Counted from the stretch's first letter, positions 33,393 through 46,189 are shown. The stretch is 64,000 bases of DNA from Aegilops tauschii subsp. strangulata (GCF_002575655.3 NC_053037.3:505990544-506054543); one strand, 5' to 3'. Program-made: numbers and translations. The notes: a model not told the origin generated them from the sequence alone.

Positions 33393-35035
33393 CCTTTGTA
33401 ACAGATGAGTTTTCCTCCGAAACCGTGATACTTCGAAAGAGATTGTACATTTTGTACACCAAGTGCATCCAGTTTTTTCCGTAACCTTCTCAACTTTTTA
33501 GCACATGCTATGTGGGTGAAATTATGATACCATGCCAACTTTCAATGTTTTCGGAGTTCATTTTGTACTGCTTTTTCAATTTCAGGGTCATTTAGCTAAA
33601 AAATCAGTAAATGCATGAAAATAGCAAATGAAATTAGAAAGGGTTGAAAATTGATGACATGGCTTTGAATGGTGCATACCGAATGCACAAAAAGTCTGGA
33701 GTTGAAATAAGTTAAAAAATGAAAAGCCTTTGTAACAGATGAGTTTTCATCCGAAACCCTAATACTTCGAAAGACATTGTCCATTTTGTACACGAAGTGC
33801 ATCTTGTTTTTGACGTAACCCTCTCAACTTTTTAGCACATACTATGTGGGTGAAATGATGATACCATGCCAACTTTCAACCTTTTCAGAGTTAATTTTGT
33901 ACTGCTTTTCAATTTCACGCTCATTTAGCTAAAAAATCAGTAAATGCGTGAAAAATAGCAAATGAAGTCAAAAAGAGTTGAAAATTGATGACGTGTCTTT
34001 GAATGGTGCATACTGAATGCACAAAAAGTTTGGAGTTGACATCAGTTAAAAAATGAAATGCCTTTGTAACAGATGAGTTTTCGTCCGAAACCCTGATACT
34101 TTGGAAGAGATTGTCCATTTTCTACACGAAGCGCATCCAGTTTTTGCTGTAACCCTCTCAACTTTTTAGCACATTCTATGTGGGTTTAATGATGATAACT
34201 TGCCAAATTTCAACCTTTTCATAGTTCATTGTACAACTTTTCAATTTCAGGGTCATTTAGCTAAAAAAAATAGTAAATTCATGAAAAATAGCAAAATGAA
34301 GTCAGAAAGGGTTGAAAATTGATGACTTGGTTTTGAATGGTGCATACTGAACGCACAAAAAGTCTGGAGTTGAAATAAGTTTAAAAATGAAATGCCTTTG
34401 TAACACATGAGTTTTCGTCCGAAGCCCTGATACTTCGAAAGAGATTGTCCATTTTGTACACGACGCGCATCCAGTTTTTGTCGTAACCCTCTCAACTTTT
34501 TAGCACATGCTATGTGGGTGAAATGATGATACCATGCCAACTTTCAACATTTTCAGAGTTCATTTGTACTGCTTTTCAATTTCAGGGTCATTTAGCTCAA
34601 AAAATCAGTAAATGCATGAAAAATAGCAAATGAAGTCAAAAAGGGTTGAAAATTGATGACGTGGCTTTGAATGGTGCATACTGAACGCACAAAAAGTTTG
34701 GAGTTGACATAAGTTTAGAAAAATGAAATGCCTTTGTAACAGATGAGTTTTTGTCCGAAACTCTGATACTTCGAAAGAGATTGTCCATTTTGTACACGAA
34801 GTGCATCCAGTTTTTGTCGTAACCCTCTCAACTTTTTAGCACATGCTATGTGGGTGAAATAATGATACCATGCCAACTTTCAACCTTTTCAGAGTTCATT
34901 TGTACTGCTTTTCAACTTCAGGGTCATTTAGCTCAAAAAAATCAGTAAATGCATGAAAAATAGCAAATGAAGTCAGAAAGGGTTTGAAAATTGATGACGT
35001 TTGTCCGAAGCACAAAATTACACGTTTCAGAGTTC
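33393..35035. repeat. 334-bp tandem repeat, nearly five copies
   Basis: The phrase CCTTTGTAACAGATGAGTTT recurs (with small changes) at 33393, 33727, 34061, 34395 and 34731, giving periods of 334, 334, 334 and 336 bp. Each unit also has ACTTTTTAGCACAT, CAATTTCAGGGTCATTTAGCT and GCACAAAAAGT in fixed order. The last unit is cut short near 35035. The array lies between the transposase stop and the promoter of the second gene. Open frames inside it recur with the unit and are not genes. Confidence 0.9.
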
Positions 35036-35136
35036 ATTTGTACACAAAGATTCCCTACGGTTTGTCCCAAGTGGGACTTTCCAGATATATAAGTCCGGAA
35101 ACTCACTAGAGAAGAAAGTGATGACAGTGAAGCCGG

Positions 35137-38100
35137 TCACATCCTAGAGTGGGATCTTTGGGTGTAAAACTTTTTCTTCGCGTGTGTCCCTCTGCGCCGT
35201 AACCATGGACAAACTTCATCATTTAACTGGATGCTCGGGTCAATATTCACTGTGAAGGGAGCAATTTCATGAAACTTTTCATAATCTTCTGACATGTCTG
35301 TCTTGTCATCCACTCCCACGGGTCTTCCGTTACCCCGCCTCATGTCAGATTTGCACTGAAGCAAAGGGACCTTCAAACCATGTCCATAGTCAAGTTTCCA
35401 TATCTCCTCTATGTAACCATAATATGTGTCCTTTCCCCTCTTGGTTGCTGCATCAAAGCGGACACCACTGTTTTGGTTGGTGCTCTTTTTATCTTGGGCG
35501 ATCATGTAAAATGTATTCCCATTTATCTCATACCATTTGAAAGTCATTATATTCGAAGATGGTAACTAGGACAGCAAGTACACGTCATCTTCAACAGCGT
35601 CGCCATGCATGGCATGTGTCTGCAACCAACCGGCGAAAGTCCCCATTTGTTCACGTGTAATCCAGTCGCCAGACTGCTCCGGGTGTTTGGAGCATAGAAT
35701 ATTCTTGTGTTCCTCGATATACGGAGCCACCAAGGCGGAATTTTGTAGAACTGTGTAGTGTGCTTGAGTGAGAGAATGCCCGTCCATACATATTATTTGT
35801 TTCGGTCCTAGCATGCCATTTCCACCCAGTCTACCCTTATGCCGCGATTCAGGAACATCAATCGGCTTAAGGTCAAGAATAAAGTCAACACAAAACTCAA
35901 TGACCTCCTCATTTTCATGGCCCTTGGAGATGCTTCCTTCTGGCCTAGCACGGTTATGAGCATATTTCTGTTGGGAAACGTAGCATGCAATTTCAAAAAA
36001 ATTCCTACGCTTACGCAAGATCTATCTAGCAGATGCATAGCAATGAGAGGGGGAGAGTGTGTCTACGTACCCTCGTAGACCGAAAGAGGAAGCGTTTGAC
36101 AACGCGGTTGATGTACTCGAACTTCTTCTAGCTCCGAACGATCAAGCACCGGACGTACGGCACCTCCGAGTTCTGCACACGTTCAGCGCGATGATGTCCC
36201 TCGCCTTCTTGATCCAGCAAGGTGTCGAGGAAGTAGATGAGTTCCGTCAACACGACGGCGTGGTGATGGCGATGGTGAAGTGATTCTCGCAGGGCTTCGC
36301 CTAAGCACCACAAAACTATGACCTGGGGTGTAAACTGTGAAGGGGGGCGCCGCACACGGCTAACAATTGTTGTTATGTGTTCTAGGCACCCCCTCCCCAT
36401 GTATATATAGGTGGGAGGGGGAGGGGAGCAGCCATGGGGCACCCCAAGTATGAGGAATCCTACTTGGGGGCCTCCTCCAATTCGGCCTCCCCCCCTTCCT
36501 TTTTTTAGCCGAAGAGAAAAAGGGAAGGGGGGAGGAGAGAAGGAAGGGGGGGCCGAACCCCTTCTCCTCCTTCTCCAATTCGGACACATGCCTAAGGGGG
36601 GGGCGCCACCCCTTGCGGGCTAGTGTGCTCCCCTCGTATGGCCCATATCCCCCCCCCCTCGGGGTTCTGGTAACCCCCCGGTACTCTGATAAATACCCGA
36701 TACTACCCGGAACAATTCCGGTGTTCGAATACTATCATCCTATATATCAATCTTTACCTCTCAACCATTTGGAGACTCCTCGTCATGTTCGTGATCTCAT
36801 CCGGGACTCTGAACAACATTCAGTCACCAAATCACATAACTCATATAATACTAAATCGTCATCGAACGTTAAGCGTGCAGACCCTATGGGTTCGAGAACT
36901 ATGTAGACATGACCGAGGCACATCTCCGGTCAATAACCAATAGCGGAACCTAGATGTTCATATTGGTTCCTACATATTCTACGAAGATCTTTATCGGTCG
37001 AACCGTTATGACAACATGCGTTATTCCCTTTGTCATCGGTATGTTACTTGCCCGAGATTTGATCGTCGGTATCTACATACCTAGTTCAATCTCATTACTG
37101 GCAAGTCTCTTTACTTGTTCCGTAATACATCATCTTGTAACTAACTCATTAGTCACTTTGCTTGCAAGGCTTCTTATGATGTGCATTACCGAGAGGGCCC
37201 AGAGATACCTCTCCGATACTCGGAGTGACAAATCCTAATCTCGATCTATGCCAACCCAACAAACACCTTCGGAGATACCTGTAGAGCATCTTTTTAATAA
37301 CCCAGTTACGTTGTGACGTTTGATAGCACACAAGGTATTCCTCCGGTATCCGGGAGTTGCATAATCTCATAGTCGAAGGAATATGTATTTGACATGAAGA
37401 AAGCAATAGCAATAAAACTTGAACGATCAATATGCTAAGCTAACGGACGGGTCATGTCCATCACATCATTCTCCTGATGATGTGATCCCATTATCAAATG
37501 ACAACTCATGTCCATGGTTAGGAAACCTTAACCATCTTTAATCAATGAGCTAGTCAAGTAGAGGCTTACTGAGGACACAGTTATTTATCTATGTATTCAC
37601 ACATGTATTTTGGTTTCCAATTAATATAATTCAAGCATGAATAATAAACATTTATCATGAATAAGGAAATATAAAATAACAACATTGTTATTGCCTCTAG
37701 GGAATATTTCCTTTAATTTCTTTAAGACTCCCATGAACCTCTCAAAGGGGAACATATTGTGTAGAAATACAGGACCCAGAACGACAATCTCTTCGCATAG
37801 GTGAACTAGGACGTGCGTCATGATATTGAAGAAGGATGGTGAGAAAACCAACTCGAAACTGACAAGACATTGCACCAAATCATTCTCTAACCTTGGTATG
37901 ATTTCTGGATCGATTACCTTCTGAGAGATTCCATTGAGGAATGCACATAGCTTCACAATGGCTAATCAAATGTTTTTCGGTAGAAGCCCCTTCAATGCAA
38001 CCGGAAGCAGTTGCGTCATAATCACGTGGTAGTCATGAGACTTTAGGTTCTGCAACATTTTCTCTACCATATTTATTATTCCCTTTATATTCGACGAGAA

Positions 38101-39320
38101 GCCAGACGGGACCTTCATACTGAGCAGGCATTCAAAGAAGATTTCCTTCTCTTCTTTGGTAAGAGCGTAGCTGGCATGACCCTGATGTATGCCGTCCTTT
38201 CCGTGCATACAATTTTGGTCCTCCCGTGCCTCCGGTGTATATTTTGTCTTCCCATACACGCCCAAGAAGCCAAGCAGGGTCACACAAAGATTCTTCGTCA
38301 TGTGCATCACGTCGATTGCAGAGCGGACCTCTAGGTCTTTCCAATAGGTAGGTCCCAAAATATAGATTACTTCTTCCACATGGATGCGCGTCCGTCAGCG
38401 TCGTTCGGAACAGATTGTCCGCCAGGACCCTTTCCAAAGATTACCTTTAAATCATTGACCATATCATATACATCATCACCAGTACGGTGGCGAGACTTCG
38501 TCCGGTGATCTGCCTCACCTTTGAAATGCTTGCCTTTCTTTCTTACGGGATGCCTGCTTGAAAGAAATCGACGATGTCCCAGGTACACATTCTTCTTACA
38601 ATTATCCAAATATATACTGTGGGTATCATCCAAACAGTGTGTGCATGCGCGGTATCCCTTGTTTGTCCGTCCTGAAAGGTTCTGAGAGCAGGCCAATCAT
38701 AGATGGTCACAAACAGCAACGCATGTAGGTCAAATTCTTCCTAATATTGTCCTCATCCCACGCATGTACACATTTTTCATTCCACAACTGTAAGAGTTCT
38801 TCAACTAATGGCCTTAGGTACACATCAATGTCGTTGCCGGGTTGCTTACGGCCTTGGATGAGCATTGGCATCATAATGTACTTCCACTTCATGCACACCC
38901 AAGGAGGAAGGTTATACATACATAGAGTCACATGCCAGGTGCTATGATTGCTGCTCTGCTCCCCAAAAGGATTAATGCCATCTGCACTTAGACCAAACCA
39001 TACGTTCCTTGCGTCATCTGCAAAGTCCCTCCACTTCCTCTCGATTTTTCTCCTTCCCGTATTTCTTCATTTTCTTCTATTAGGACCCCTCTTTCTCCGT
39101 GCTTGGTCCAAACATTATAGTGGGGCATGGAACCGGACTCAAACAGGTGGACGTGAATGGTTTTTGACTTAGTGTAATTCCGATCATTCTTACAGCCAAC
39201 ACATGGACAACACATAAAACCATCCGCCCGCTTGTTTGCCTCAGCCGCAAGCAGAAAAGTATGCACGCCATTAACGAACTGGGGAGAGCATTGGTCATCG
39301 TACATCCATTGTCGGCTCAT
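35137..39320 (-). pseudogene. tnp2-family CACTA transposase, split by solo LTR
   Basis: The start is MSRQWMYDDQCSPQFVNGVH at 39320, with the zinc-binding-like CCPCVGCKN. A deletion then joins it near 39000 to ARNVWFGLSADGINPFGEQ. Core blocks follow: THCLDDTHSIYLDNCKKN, DVMHMTKNLCVTLLGFLGVY and MTQLLPVALKGLLP. The DUF4218 part FERFMGVLKK is interrupted at 37720/35964 by the LTR and resumes as YAHNRARPEGSISKG. DUF4216 ends at 35137 (EINGNTFYMIAQD, EEIWKLDYGHG). Lesions are a stop near 38367 after ASMWKK, frameshifts near 38690 and 37960, and the deletion. Removing the LTR and one ATTTC restores the frame exactly at its site. Confidence 0.85.
35969..37715 (-). mobile_element. Solo Copia LTR (Angela/WIS/BARE type)
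   Basis: It starts TGTTGGGAAACGTAG and ends CTCTAGGGAATATTTCCTTTA, 1747 bp. It is flanked by ATTTC at 35964-35968 and 37716-37720. The TATA box GTATATATAGG region is at 36397-36408, read on the minus strand as CCTATATATAC. The internal region was removed by LTR-LTR recombination. The last bases TTTA replace the usual TTCA by mutation. Confidence 0.9.
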
Positions 39321-39411
39321 CTTCATTACACGGCACCGAAAAGACCAAATTACTACAAGTTCATACATATATTCCATACACACTTATTCTCATAAACAAC
39401 ATACAAACTCT

Positions 39412-39700
39412 CTAGCAAAAGCATTCAAATGCAACAACAAATGCGATCAAGATCGCAACTAAGATAACAACTGATCCAACAGCGTAATGATACCAAGCCT
39501 CACTATCAATGGCATATTTTCTAATCTTTCCAATCTTCAAGCGCATTTTCTCCATCTTGATCTTGTGATCATCGACGACATCGGCAACATACAACTCCAG
39601 TTTCATCTTCTCCTCTTCAATTCTTTTCAATTTTTCTTTCAAACACTCGTTTTCTTTTTCAACTAAATTTAACCTCTCGATAAGAGGGTCGGTTGGAATT
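39412..39700 (-). CDS. Small coiled-coil protein with C-terminal membrane anchor, CACTA-borne
   Basis: The exon starts after a splice acceptor (GTGAACCAG) at 39701 and reads PTDPLIERLNLVEKENECL. A heptad-like charged helix follows (EKLKRIEEEKMKLELYV, DDHKIKMEKMRLKIGKIRK). It ends with a single hydrophobic segment near the C-terminus, AVGSVVILVAILIAFVVAF, and the tail ECFC. That is the layout of a tail-anchored membrane protein of about 95 residues in this exon. An upstream exon ending at 39802 (RPVYDSDV) is likely but is out of frame by one base here. It lies between the element end and the transposase start, 90 bp before the latter. It has no counterpart in the first CACTA copy. I know of no assigned function. 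Confidence 0.55.
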
Positions 39701-40367
39701 CTGGTTCACATACCTCCTAGATAAAAATATCTATGTCAACTTGATGGGAATAATTTGTCATAAACACGAAATGCAACAAATAGTTATAAAAGAGAATATA
39801 CCACATCCGAATCATAAACCGGACGAGGGCCGACGGGGACGGATATCAAAACCATCCACTATGTATAACAAACATCGTGCGGATAAGAAAATTATACAAG
39901 TAACTATATATCTAAATCACACAAACATGATTTTATATATATATATAGAAGATAAGAACAAGAGGCTCACCACAAGGTGGTGCCGGCGACGGGACGGTGC
40001 GGGCGATCGGCGGTGGTTAGGATGGAGACGGGAAGGCACTAAGTAAACCACACCTACATATGCAAACTAAGAGTTATTTTGAGCTCAAATTTGATATTAA
40101 TCAAATGAACTACCACATATAATTCCTCCCAAACTAAAACCCACAAATCACTATACTTATAAAGCATTGCAAGAGCTAATCTAGAAATGAGAGACGAAAG
40201 GACAAAGTTGCTAACCTTTGTGATCACTTGGATGGATGGGGGGCCTTCAAATCTTGAAAAAAATTGGGCAAAATGACGGATGAGCTCGAGGAAGAGGGGA
40301 AGAACAGAGAGGAGAGGAAAGGAGAAGAACAGAGAGCTTGGGCTCGACGAAGGGTTTATGTAGGATG

Positions 40368-40656
40368 ATCTTTAGTCCCGGTTGGTGATACAAACCTGGA
40401 CTAAAGGTGAGACTCTATCCTGGTTCGTGCCACGAACAGGGACTAAAGGGGTTGGTGGGGCCCTAGCCTGACACCAGCCTGCCAGCACCTCTTTAGTGCC
40501 GGTTCGTGTCACGAAACGGTACTAGAGGTTCAACATGAACCAGGACTAATGAGTGCCGCCCGCCTAGCCGTTGGAACCGGCACTAATGCATATTAGTGTC
40601 GGTTCGTAAATGAACCGGGACCAATGAGGTGAACATAAGGTCGTTTTCTACTAGTG
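40368..40656. repeat. CACTA subterminal repeats and terminus, right end
   Basis: Inverted and direct units of CTTTAGTCCCGGTTGG, CTTTAGTGCCGGTTCGTG and GAACCGGGACCAATGA end in TTTTCTACTAGTG at 40656, followed by ATA. Confidence 0.85.
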
Positions 40657-40659
40657 ATA

Positions 40660-41546
40660 ATATTAAATGAATACCGGAATGACAGTTGAACAACCAATCA
40701 TTAAATGTGATATGAGATTAATTCGAGGGCCAAATGTTAGGATCGTGAATCACATAATTGTTCATATGTGATATCAATATGTAGAATTAATGCGCCATTA
40801 CAAATTGGCCAAAGGCCTGTTTGGGGAATAGAGAAAGTATATACTATATGTGCTCATGCGAAAATAAAATGAAAACCAGATAATGGTTTTAGAACCGAAT
40901 GCTGGTTCGGATGGCTAGAGCTTTCGGATGTAAAGTTGCCCATCCACACTCGATCCGTAAAGAGGTCCCATTCCACCTAAATAACGTAAAATTAAGAGAG
41001 GAAATCCTCCCTTCAACCACTTTATTTTACTTATACTATTTTAATTATGGTTTATGAACGTTAGTTCCCCTGTGTTTTTTGCTTTCAATACATGAGATGT
41101 CGTTTTTGTCAACGCTTATTATATTTTTGTAATAAAGTTCTTGTTGTTCAAAGAATAGGCTTTCACCCAAGCATACGGTTGAAGACACAAGTTGGTAAAG
41201 ATACCCTCTAAGAAAGCCGAACCAAGAAAACTAAACATCGCCAACAAAAAAAGTTCATGTTGTTACCCTTGAGATACAACACTTTATAATTTCAACATTG
41301 AATTTCACAATGACCCGAACCCTTAGAGGTTTCTTGTTCTTGTAGTATGTTTGAATTAATCTATAGTCGCATCTACTAAAAAGTGCACCGAAGTAGTAGT
41401 TTTCATAATAGTCTCATCCATAAAGAATATTATAAGTAAGAAAACTTGTTAAATGAATATTAAGAAAGTATACTTATAGATTTATATATGTAAGTAAATG
41501 GTTGATATTTACTATGTTGTTTAAAAACCCTTTCCGACCTGCTATT
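40660..41546. other. Intergenic DNA, nothing recognised
   Basis: AT-rich, with no gene, terminus or RNA gene that I can support. Confidence 0.4.
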
Positions 41547-41548
41547 TA

Positions 41549-41813
41549 CCCTCCCCTTTCCCGAAATACATGGGGTATAAACTGAGTGAAAAAGTTAATA
41601 TTTTCTAAGTTTGGCCAACTATATACTATATACAAAAATATTGAGATAGAAAGTACAGAAACAATATCAATATATTCATAATTAGATATATATTTATAAT
41701 GTGTCCATCCAATATTATATTTGTTGATATTTTCTTCTATATATTTGGTCAAACTTAGAAAGCATTGACTTTTTGACTAAATTTATGTGTCATGTACTTC
41801 AGGATAGAGGGAG
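41549..41813. mobile_element. Stowaway-type (Tc1/Mariner) MITE
   Basis: Left end CCCTCCCCTTTCCCGAAATAC and right end GGATAGAGGGAG are variants of the CTCCCTCCGT Stowaway terminus, each next to TA. The inner arms TTTGGCCAACTATATA and ATATATTTGGTCAAAC pair. It is 265 bp and worn. Confidence 0.6.
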
Positions 41814-41815
41814 TA

Positions 41816-42931
41816 TGTTATTTGTGACCCTTCCAGTCCAGGTAACAAATTGTAGTTCTCCTGTCGTTTTGTCGAAAAAGAATCAAAATGCAAACAAATC
41901 ATAGTGTTATTATGTTTACATATGGTATTCAACAGCAATAAAATACATATACTAACTTGTATGGATCACATACAAACAACATCTATAGCTACAACCATTT
42001 GTACATATGCAACACCACGAAAATAAAGCCGGAAATAACACCATAACACAAATTTTATTTAGTATTGCATTGCACACAACATAATATTGAATACCTAACT
42101 TTCACACAACAAAATACTTAATATTCCATAGGGTTTAAATATTTTCTATGAGGTTTAGCATCACTGGCATCAGGACCCCAAATGTATGACGGGAATCCAA
42201 AGAGCAAAAACTACGCCCATGTCCAACCCCTGAGTTCGTGGGTACTCGTCTGCGATAATCAAAAGCAAAATGACCTCCATACAGGGGTTGCATGCACAAT
42301 ATTTGGATCCTTGGCTAAAATTGATGCTTAACCATGTCAATGTCTTTAAGTTCAACGGCATCTAGGGGTTGATCGGCGGATCCATGGTTCTAAAAAGAGT
42401 CTCAACCAAACAAAAGAATACACCTAATTATTTATTATGTTTACATATATATACAAACGTCTCTCTTCATGAGTTCATACTTTAGCATGAGGTGGTTGGT
42501 GCAAGAATTTCATATTGTATCAGAGTAAGAAGTCTCAAGTTCAAGACCCGAGAGCCGGCTAACACGCTATTAAATAAAAATGGTTGCGGCTTATACCGAG
42601 CCCACATCTAAGAACAATTAGACGTCAGTGAAAGTTCTAAAATATATTGTCCACATTTCTTCATAAGTTCAGACTTTTGGGTAAACAAACTGGTGCATGA
42701 ATTCAATAGTTTTTTACTATTATAAAACAAGATTTGTTGTGTGGGAGTAACACAAATTGTCTCCAGACAATATAACAGTAAGAAATGATTGAATCATGCC
42801 TCAAATCATTTGGGATCTTTTGGCCTAAATCACTTGCTAGATTCCATTTTCATCCACATTGTCTTGACATCACCACAAGTTCTTTCTCCGAGAAACATTC
42901 CAACTCGCCCGTAACTGACGCCCAGGTCGCT
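41816..42931. other. Intergenic DNA, nothing recognised
   Basis: AT-rich, with no supported feature. The phrase TGGTTGGTGCAAGAATTTCATA near 42490 has a weak echo at 42690 (TGGTGCATGAATTCAATAG). Confidence 0.35.
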
Positions 42932-42954
42932 CCCCCCCCCCCCCCCCCCCCCCC
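42932..42954 (+). repeat. Poly-C run of 23
   Basis: An uninterrupted run of C followed by GGGC. The length is likely to vary between individuals and is prone to assembly error. Confidence 0.85.
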
Positions 42955-42959
42955 GGGCA

Positions 42960-45900
42960 ATCTGGGCATGCCGCGAGCCGCCGCGATCCAATGTCTCTCT
43001 CCCTGCCGCTGCCGACGAGCGCCGCCGGGCAAAACCCGCTCGGCATCGGTGGCGGCGGGTCCTACTCATCTCTCCTTGGGTGGGGGTCGCGGGGGCCCGC
43101 TCATCCTGGCAGAGGCGCGAGGCCACGCGGCTCGGCGGGGTGCACCGGCACATCACGCGAGGCCGCCGCCGTCTCGCCTTCCTGATATAGCCCAAGGACT
43201 CGGGTCTTCATTCCCACTGCCACCTACACAGTTTCACCACCACGCACTGCCCCTTCGATCTGCAGCTAACCTCGGTTGGACTGTCAAAACCAGGTGTTCA
43301 TACGGACGTGATTTGGACCTAGCTAGAACAGGGCCAAACCGGTCCACGTCGCATGCTCGAGTCAGAGCACACACACAAGCCCCTATTCGCCTACTATTTG
43401 ATACTTATTTTCTTCTCCTTCCTCGATCGTTAGTTGAAACTAGCTTTCGCGCCATTGCTACTTCCGTGAAATAAATAGCCTTTCGGCTACGAGCAGCTAT
43501 GGTGGCTAATTGAATTTGCGTAGACGACCTGTTTGGTACGTGCATCTGCTCCTCCAGGAGGTAAATTAAGTAATGGATTAAGGCAGCGAGTAGCGTGTGA
43601 GCCGATAGTTCTGCTTGGTTTTGGACAAAGACCACCGAGAGGAAAATGTTCAGCATAGGATTCTGGGGCAGTACTAATATGCATCCGATTTGGCAGCGCG
43701 GTGACCTCCCAACGGCAGGCAGTGGTCTCGCTCGCTCGTGACCCGCATCCGCTCCGATCGGGTCAACTACGTACGTACGGGCGCATCTTCTTGCTCCGTG
43801 GTAGTATAGCGCACTCCTATGCCGGGATCTGCTCGACCGTGCGTAGTGGTGAAGATCTCGGCAGCCGATCGGGCGAGTGAAAGGAACGCCACTGCCGCTG
43901 GGATCTCCGACCGGGAGAAATTGACAACGAACGTACGTCCCTTTTCCCGCATGGCTTCGGAGCCACGGCCGGATCCGGGTGGTCTCTAGCACTGCCGTAC
44001 AAGGTTCCTAATTACCCATCACATGTTCAGTTACTGCTATCTTTTTAGGCACACATGTTCCGTCGCTTGCCCACGCGGTGTGTTATTGGTGGGCTCCGTC
44101 AGATGCAGAACGAGCGAGGGATATTTCTCGACATCGATCTGATGAAACCCCAGAAAGCTTAACACGTGCCCTGTGATCACATCACGTTCTTAACCATGGT
44201 ACCGTAGTACAATGCCACACAGGACCCGTGGCTCGCACACCGGCCCCCCACCGGAACCGCCACCGGAACCCAACAAAACCGGCCCAACCCCGCCGTGTCG
44301 AGACGTGACGACCAGCCACACGCCGCTGATGAGACCCGTGGCTACATCTGCATGGCCGCGCCACGGCGCCACTTCCCAACCACCGCGCGCGCCCACGGTG
44401 AAATCCACCCGGTCGATACGCCGATGGATTTGGACCCCCGTGCTAGTGGAATTTACCACTACTAATCTACTGCCAATCAATCTCCCGCGCCGCGCATGCA
44501 CTGCAAATTGCGGGCGCGCCATGTGCGGGCTATCTCGGGTCACAGCACGGGCGATCCGATCCTGTTGGGGATTACGATGATCATGGCCGACTTGTTAATC
44601 CCAAATGGGGCTTTCCGTTATACAGTAGACTCGACGAAGATACCGAGAGAGAGGCTCATAACCCAACCTGGGCTGGCCATCGATCGGGCCGTACGTCAAA
44701 TCCCCACTGGGTTCTATAATACGGCGTACGGGCACGTGCCCGCGGATCGCCGAGGCCCGAACGTATCATGTCAATTCACTCCTCCTGTACGTGCCCCAAG
44801 CCGAGACTCCCATTTTCCTTCACCTTGCGCTACTACTACCTCTACGATCGATCGCCTTCGCCGGGTAGATCAGACGAGATGACACGAGGTGAGATCACCG
44901 ATCGCATCACGGCGTTGTTCCTGCCCCATTTATGCCCCCGTCTCCCAACCCCGCCTCTGACTCCAGCTCGTCCCGGTCGACCGTCACCTTGCTTGCCTAG
45001 CTCGATCGGCCGCCCGCGTCCAAGTCGCGCGTCGTCGGCCACGGCATCTAGCAGCAGGCCGGCGTCCCTCTCTGTTCTGTTCTGCTTGGTATTACGGTGC
45101 GTGCAACGTGGTGGGATCAAAGCATCCTCGGAACAGAGCCGGTACCTGAGCCAGAGCCACGTCGTACCTGTACCCGACGGTGGCACCAGACGGCGATCAA
45201 TGGGCGCTTGATGAGCGGCGTCCGGCTTCCTTTCAATTTCCCCACCCTCCAATCTCCCACTTCGCACATGCGCGCCGGAAGAATCCAAGGCGCGCTCTGC
45301 CATTGACTAATCCCAGCTCCGTCTCGACGGACTATACTATACGTACAACACACACCCGTATCATTACGAACATATCTTGATCCCGGAGGTAATAATAATA
45401 TACTACTAGGCGCTGCGTGTCGCCAGCGTGACCAAGGGACAAAAGAAGAGTCTGGTGACTCAGCGGCCAGCGAGACAAACAGTGTGAGGGTCCGATCGGG
45501 TGGCGACAAGGGCATGCACGGGCAGCCCGTAGTAATGCCGCCGGTACGTACGGACAGTAATGTCTGCTGCTAACCACGCCGTACTTGTCATTCGCCAATC
45601 ATTCACCTGCCCTGCCGCGGCGCAACGGGTTAAAAAGAAGACAAACCACATGCATGGCAGAGATCGAATCATCGAGCCATGCAAACCCAAACACGGCTCT
45701 CCTCGCCGCAGTTCGATCTGCTCGGAGGCAGCGGTCTGCTGGACGCGGAGAGCACAGCCAGCTGCTCATGATTATGTTTATGAGTATGCTCCTCCGTCTG
45801 CCTGCTGCTTCATGATGTTACTGTAGCGGCCAACCGACGTTTGAACGACGCGGTTCATGACAGAGATTCCAACGACTTTCGTGGGGATCTAAATTTTCTT

Positions 45901-46189
45901 GGGTTTCGACTGAGCTTGCTTGCGGAGTAGATTGCTGAGCCGTCTGCGCTAAGTTGATTTCGTTTGTTTTTTACATGTTGATTGTGATCCATTCTTGTTT
46001 TTTATTTTACGAATCGAAGAACAACTAGCTAGAATAACCATACAGCTGACGACGTCGACTTGGACATAAAAAATCAGATGGCTCAAATGTTACTTCAGCC
46101 CATATCCAATTTAGAAATCACCGGCACACTCTGTGGGGCGTAGATTTGTGAGAATCCAGTCAGGATCAACCAAATTGATTTACTGTCGG
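42960..46189. other. GC-rich gene-flanking DNA, no gene supported
   Basis: Composition rises toward that of the gene island. Open frames here (for example 42785-43474 and 44768-45211) have no family motifs, strong compositional bias and no splice structure. I see no RNA gene. It may hold distal regulatory DNA of the DnaJ gene. Confidence 0.35.

Larger units (their letters stand above)
18508..40656 (-). mobile_element. Large CACTA element, second copy, with nested insertions
   Basis: The left end is CACTAGTGCAGAATCGGGC at 18508. The right end is GTTTTCTACTAGTG at 40656. Both ends are flanked by ATA (18505-18507 and 40657-40659). Subterminal repeats with a TTAGTCCCGGTT core lie at 18530-18720 and 40368-40650, plus an internal block at 32660-32860. 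Gene order from right to left is a small coiled-coil gene, the tnp2 transposase, then the second gene, all on the minus strand, as in the first CACTA copy. Foreign DNA inside includes a Gypsy element, a solo Copia LTR, a MITE and a captured SNF2 fragment. The two termini differ after the first eight bases, so a fusion of two related elements is possible. Confidence 0.6.

Noticed and set aside
33596..34540. Three similar minus-strand frames, about 65-95 codons
   Set aside because: They recur with the 334-bp repeat unit and reflect the repeat, not a protein.
33393..35035. CRISPR-like array
   Set aside because: The unit is continuous and 334 bp long with no repeat-spacer pattern, and the genome is eukaryotic.
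36360..36623. Open frames in the GC-rich part of the solo LTR
   Set aside because: They lie in U3/R of an LTR with long homopolymers, and no coding role is known.
42785..43474. 229-codon open frame on the plus strand
   Set aside because: It crosses the C23 tract (a poly-Pro run), has no family motif and strong GC bias, and frames on the other strand are equally open.
44768..45303. Overlapping open frames on both strands near 45 kb
   Set aside because: GC-rich DNA gives long frames by chance. There are no domains, splice sites or start context.
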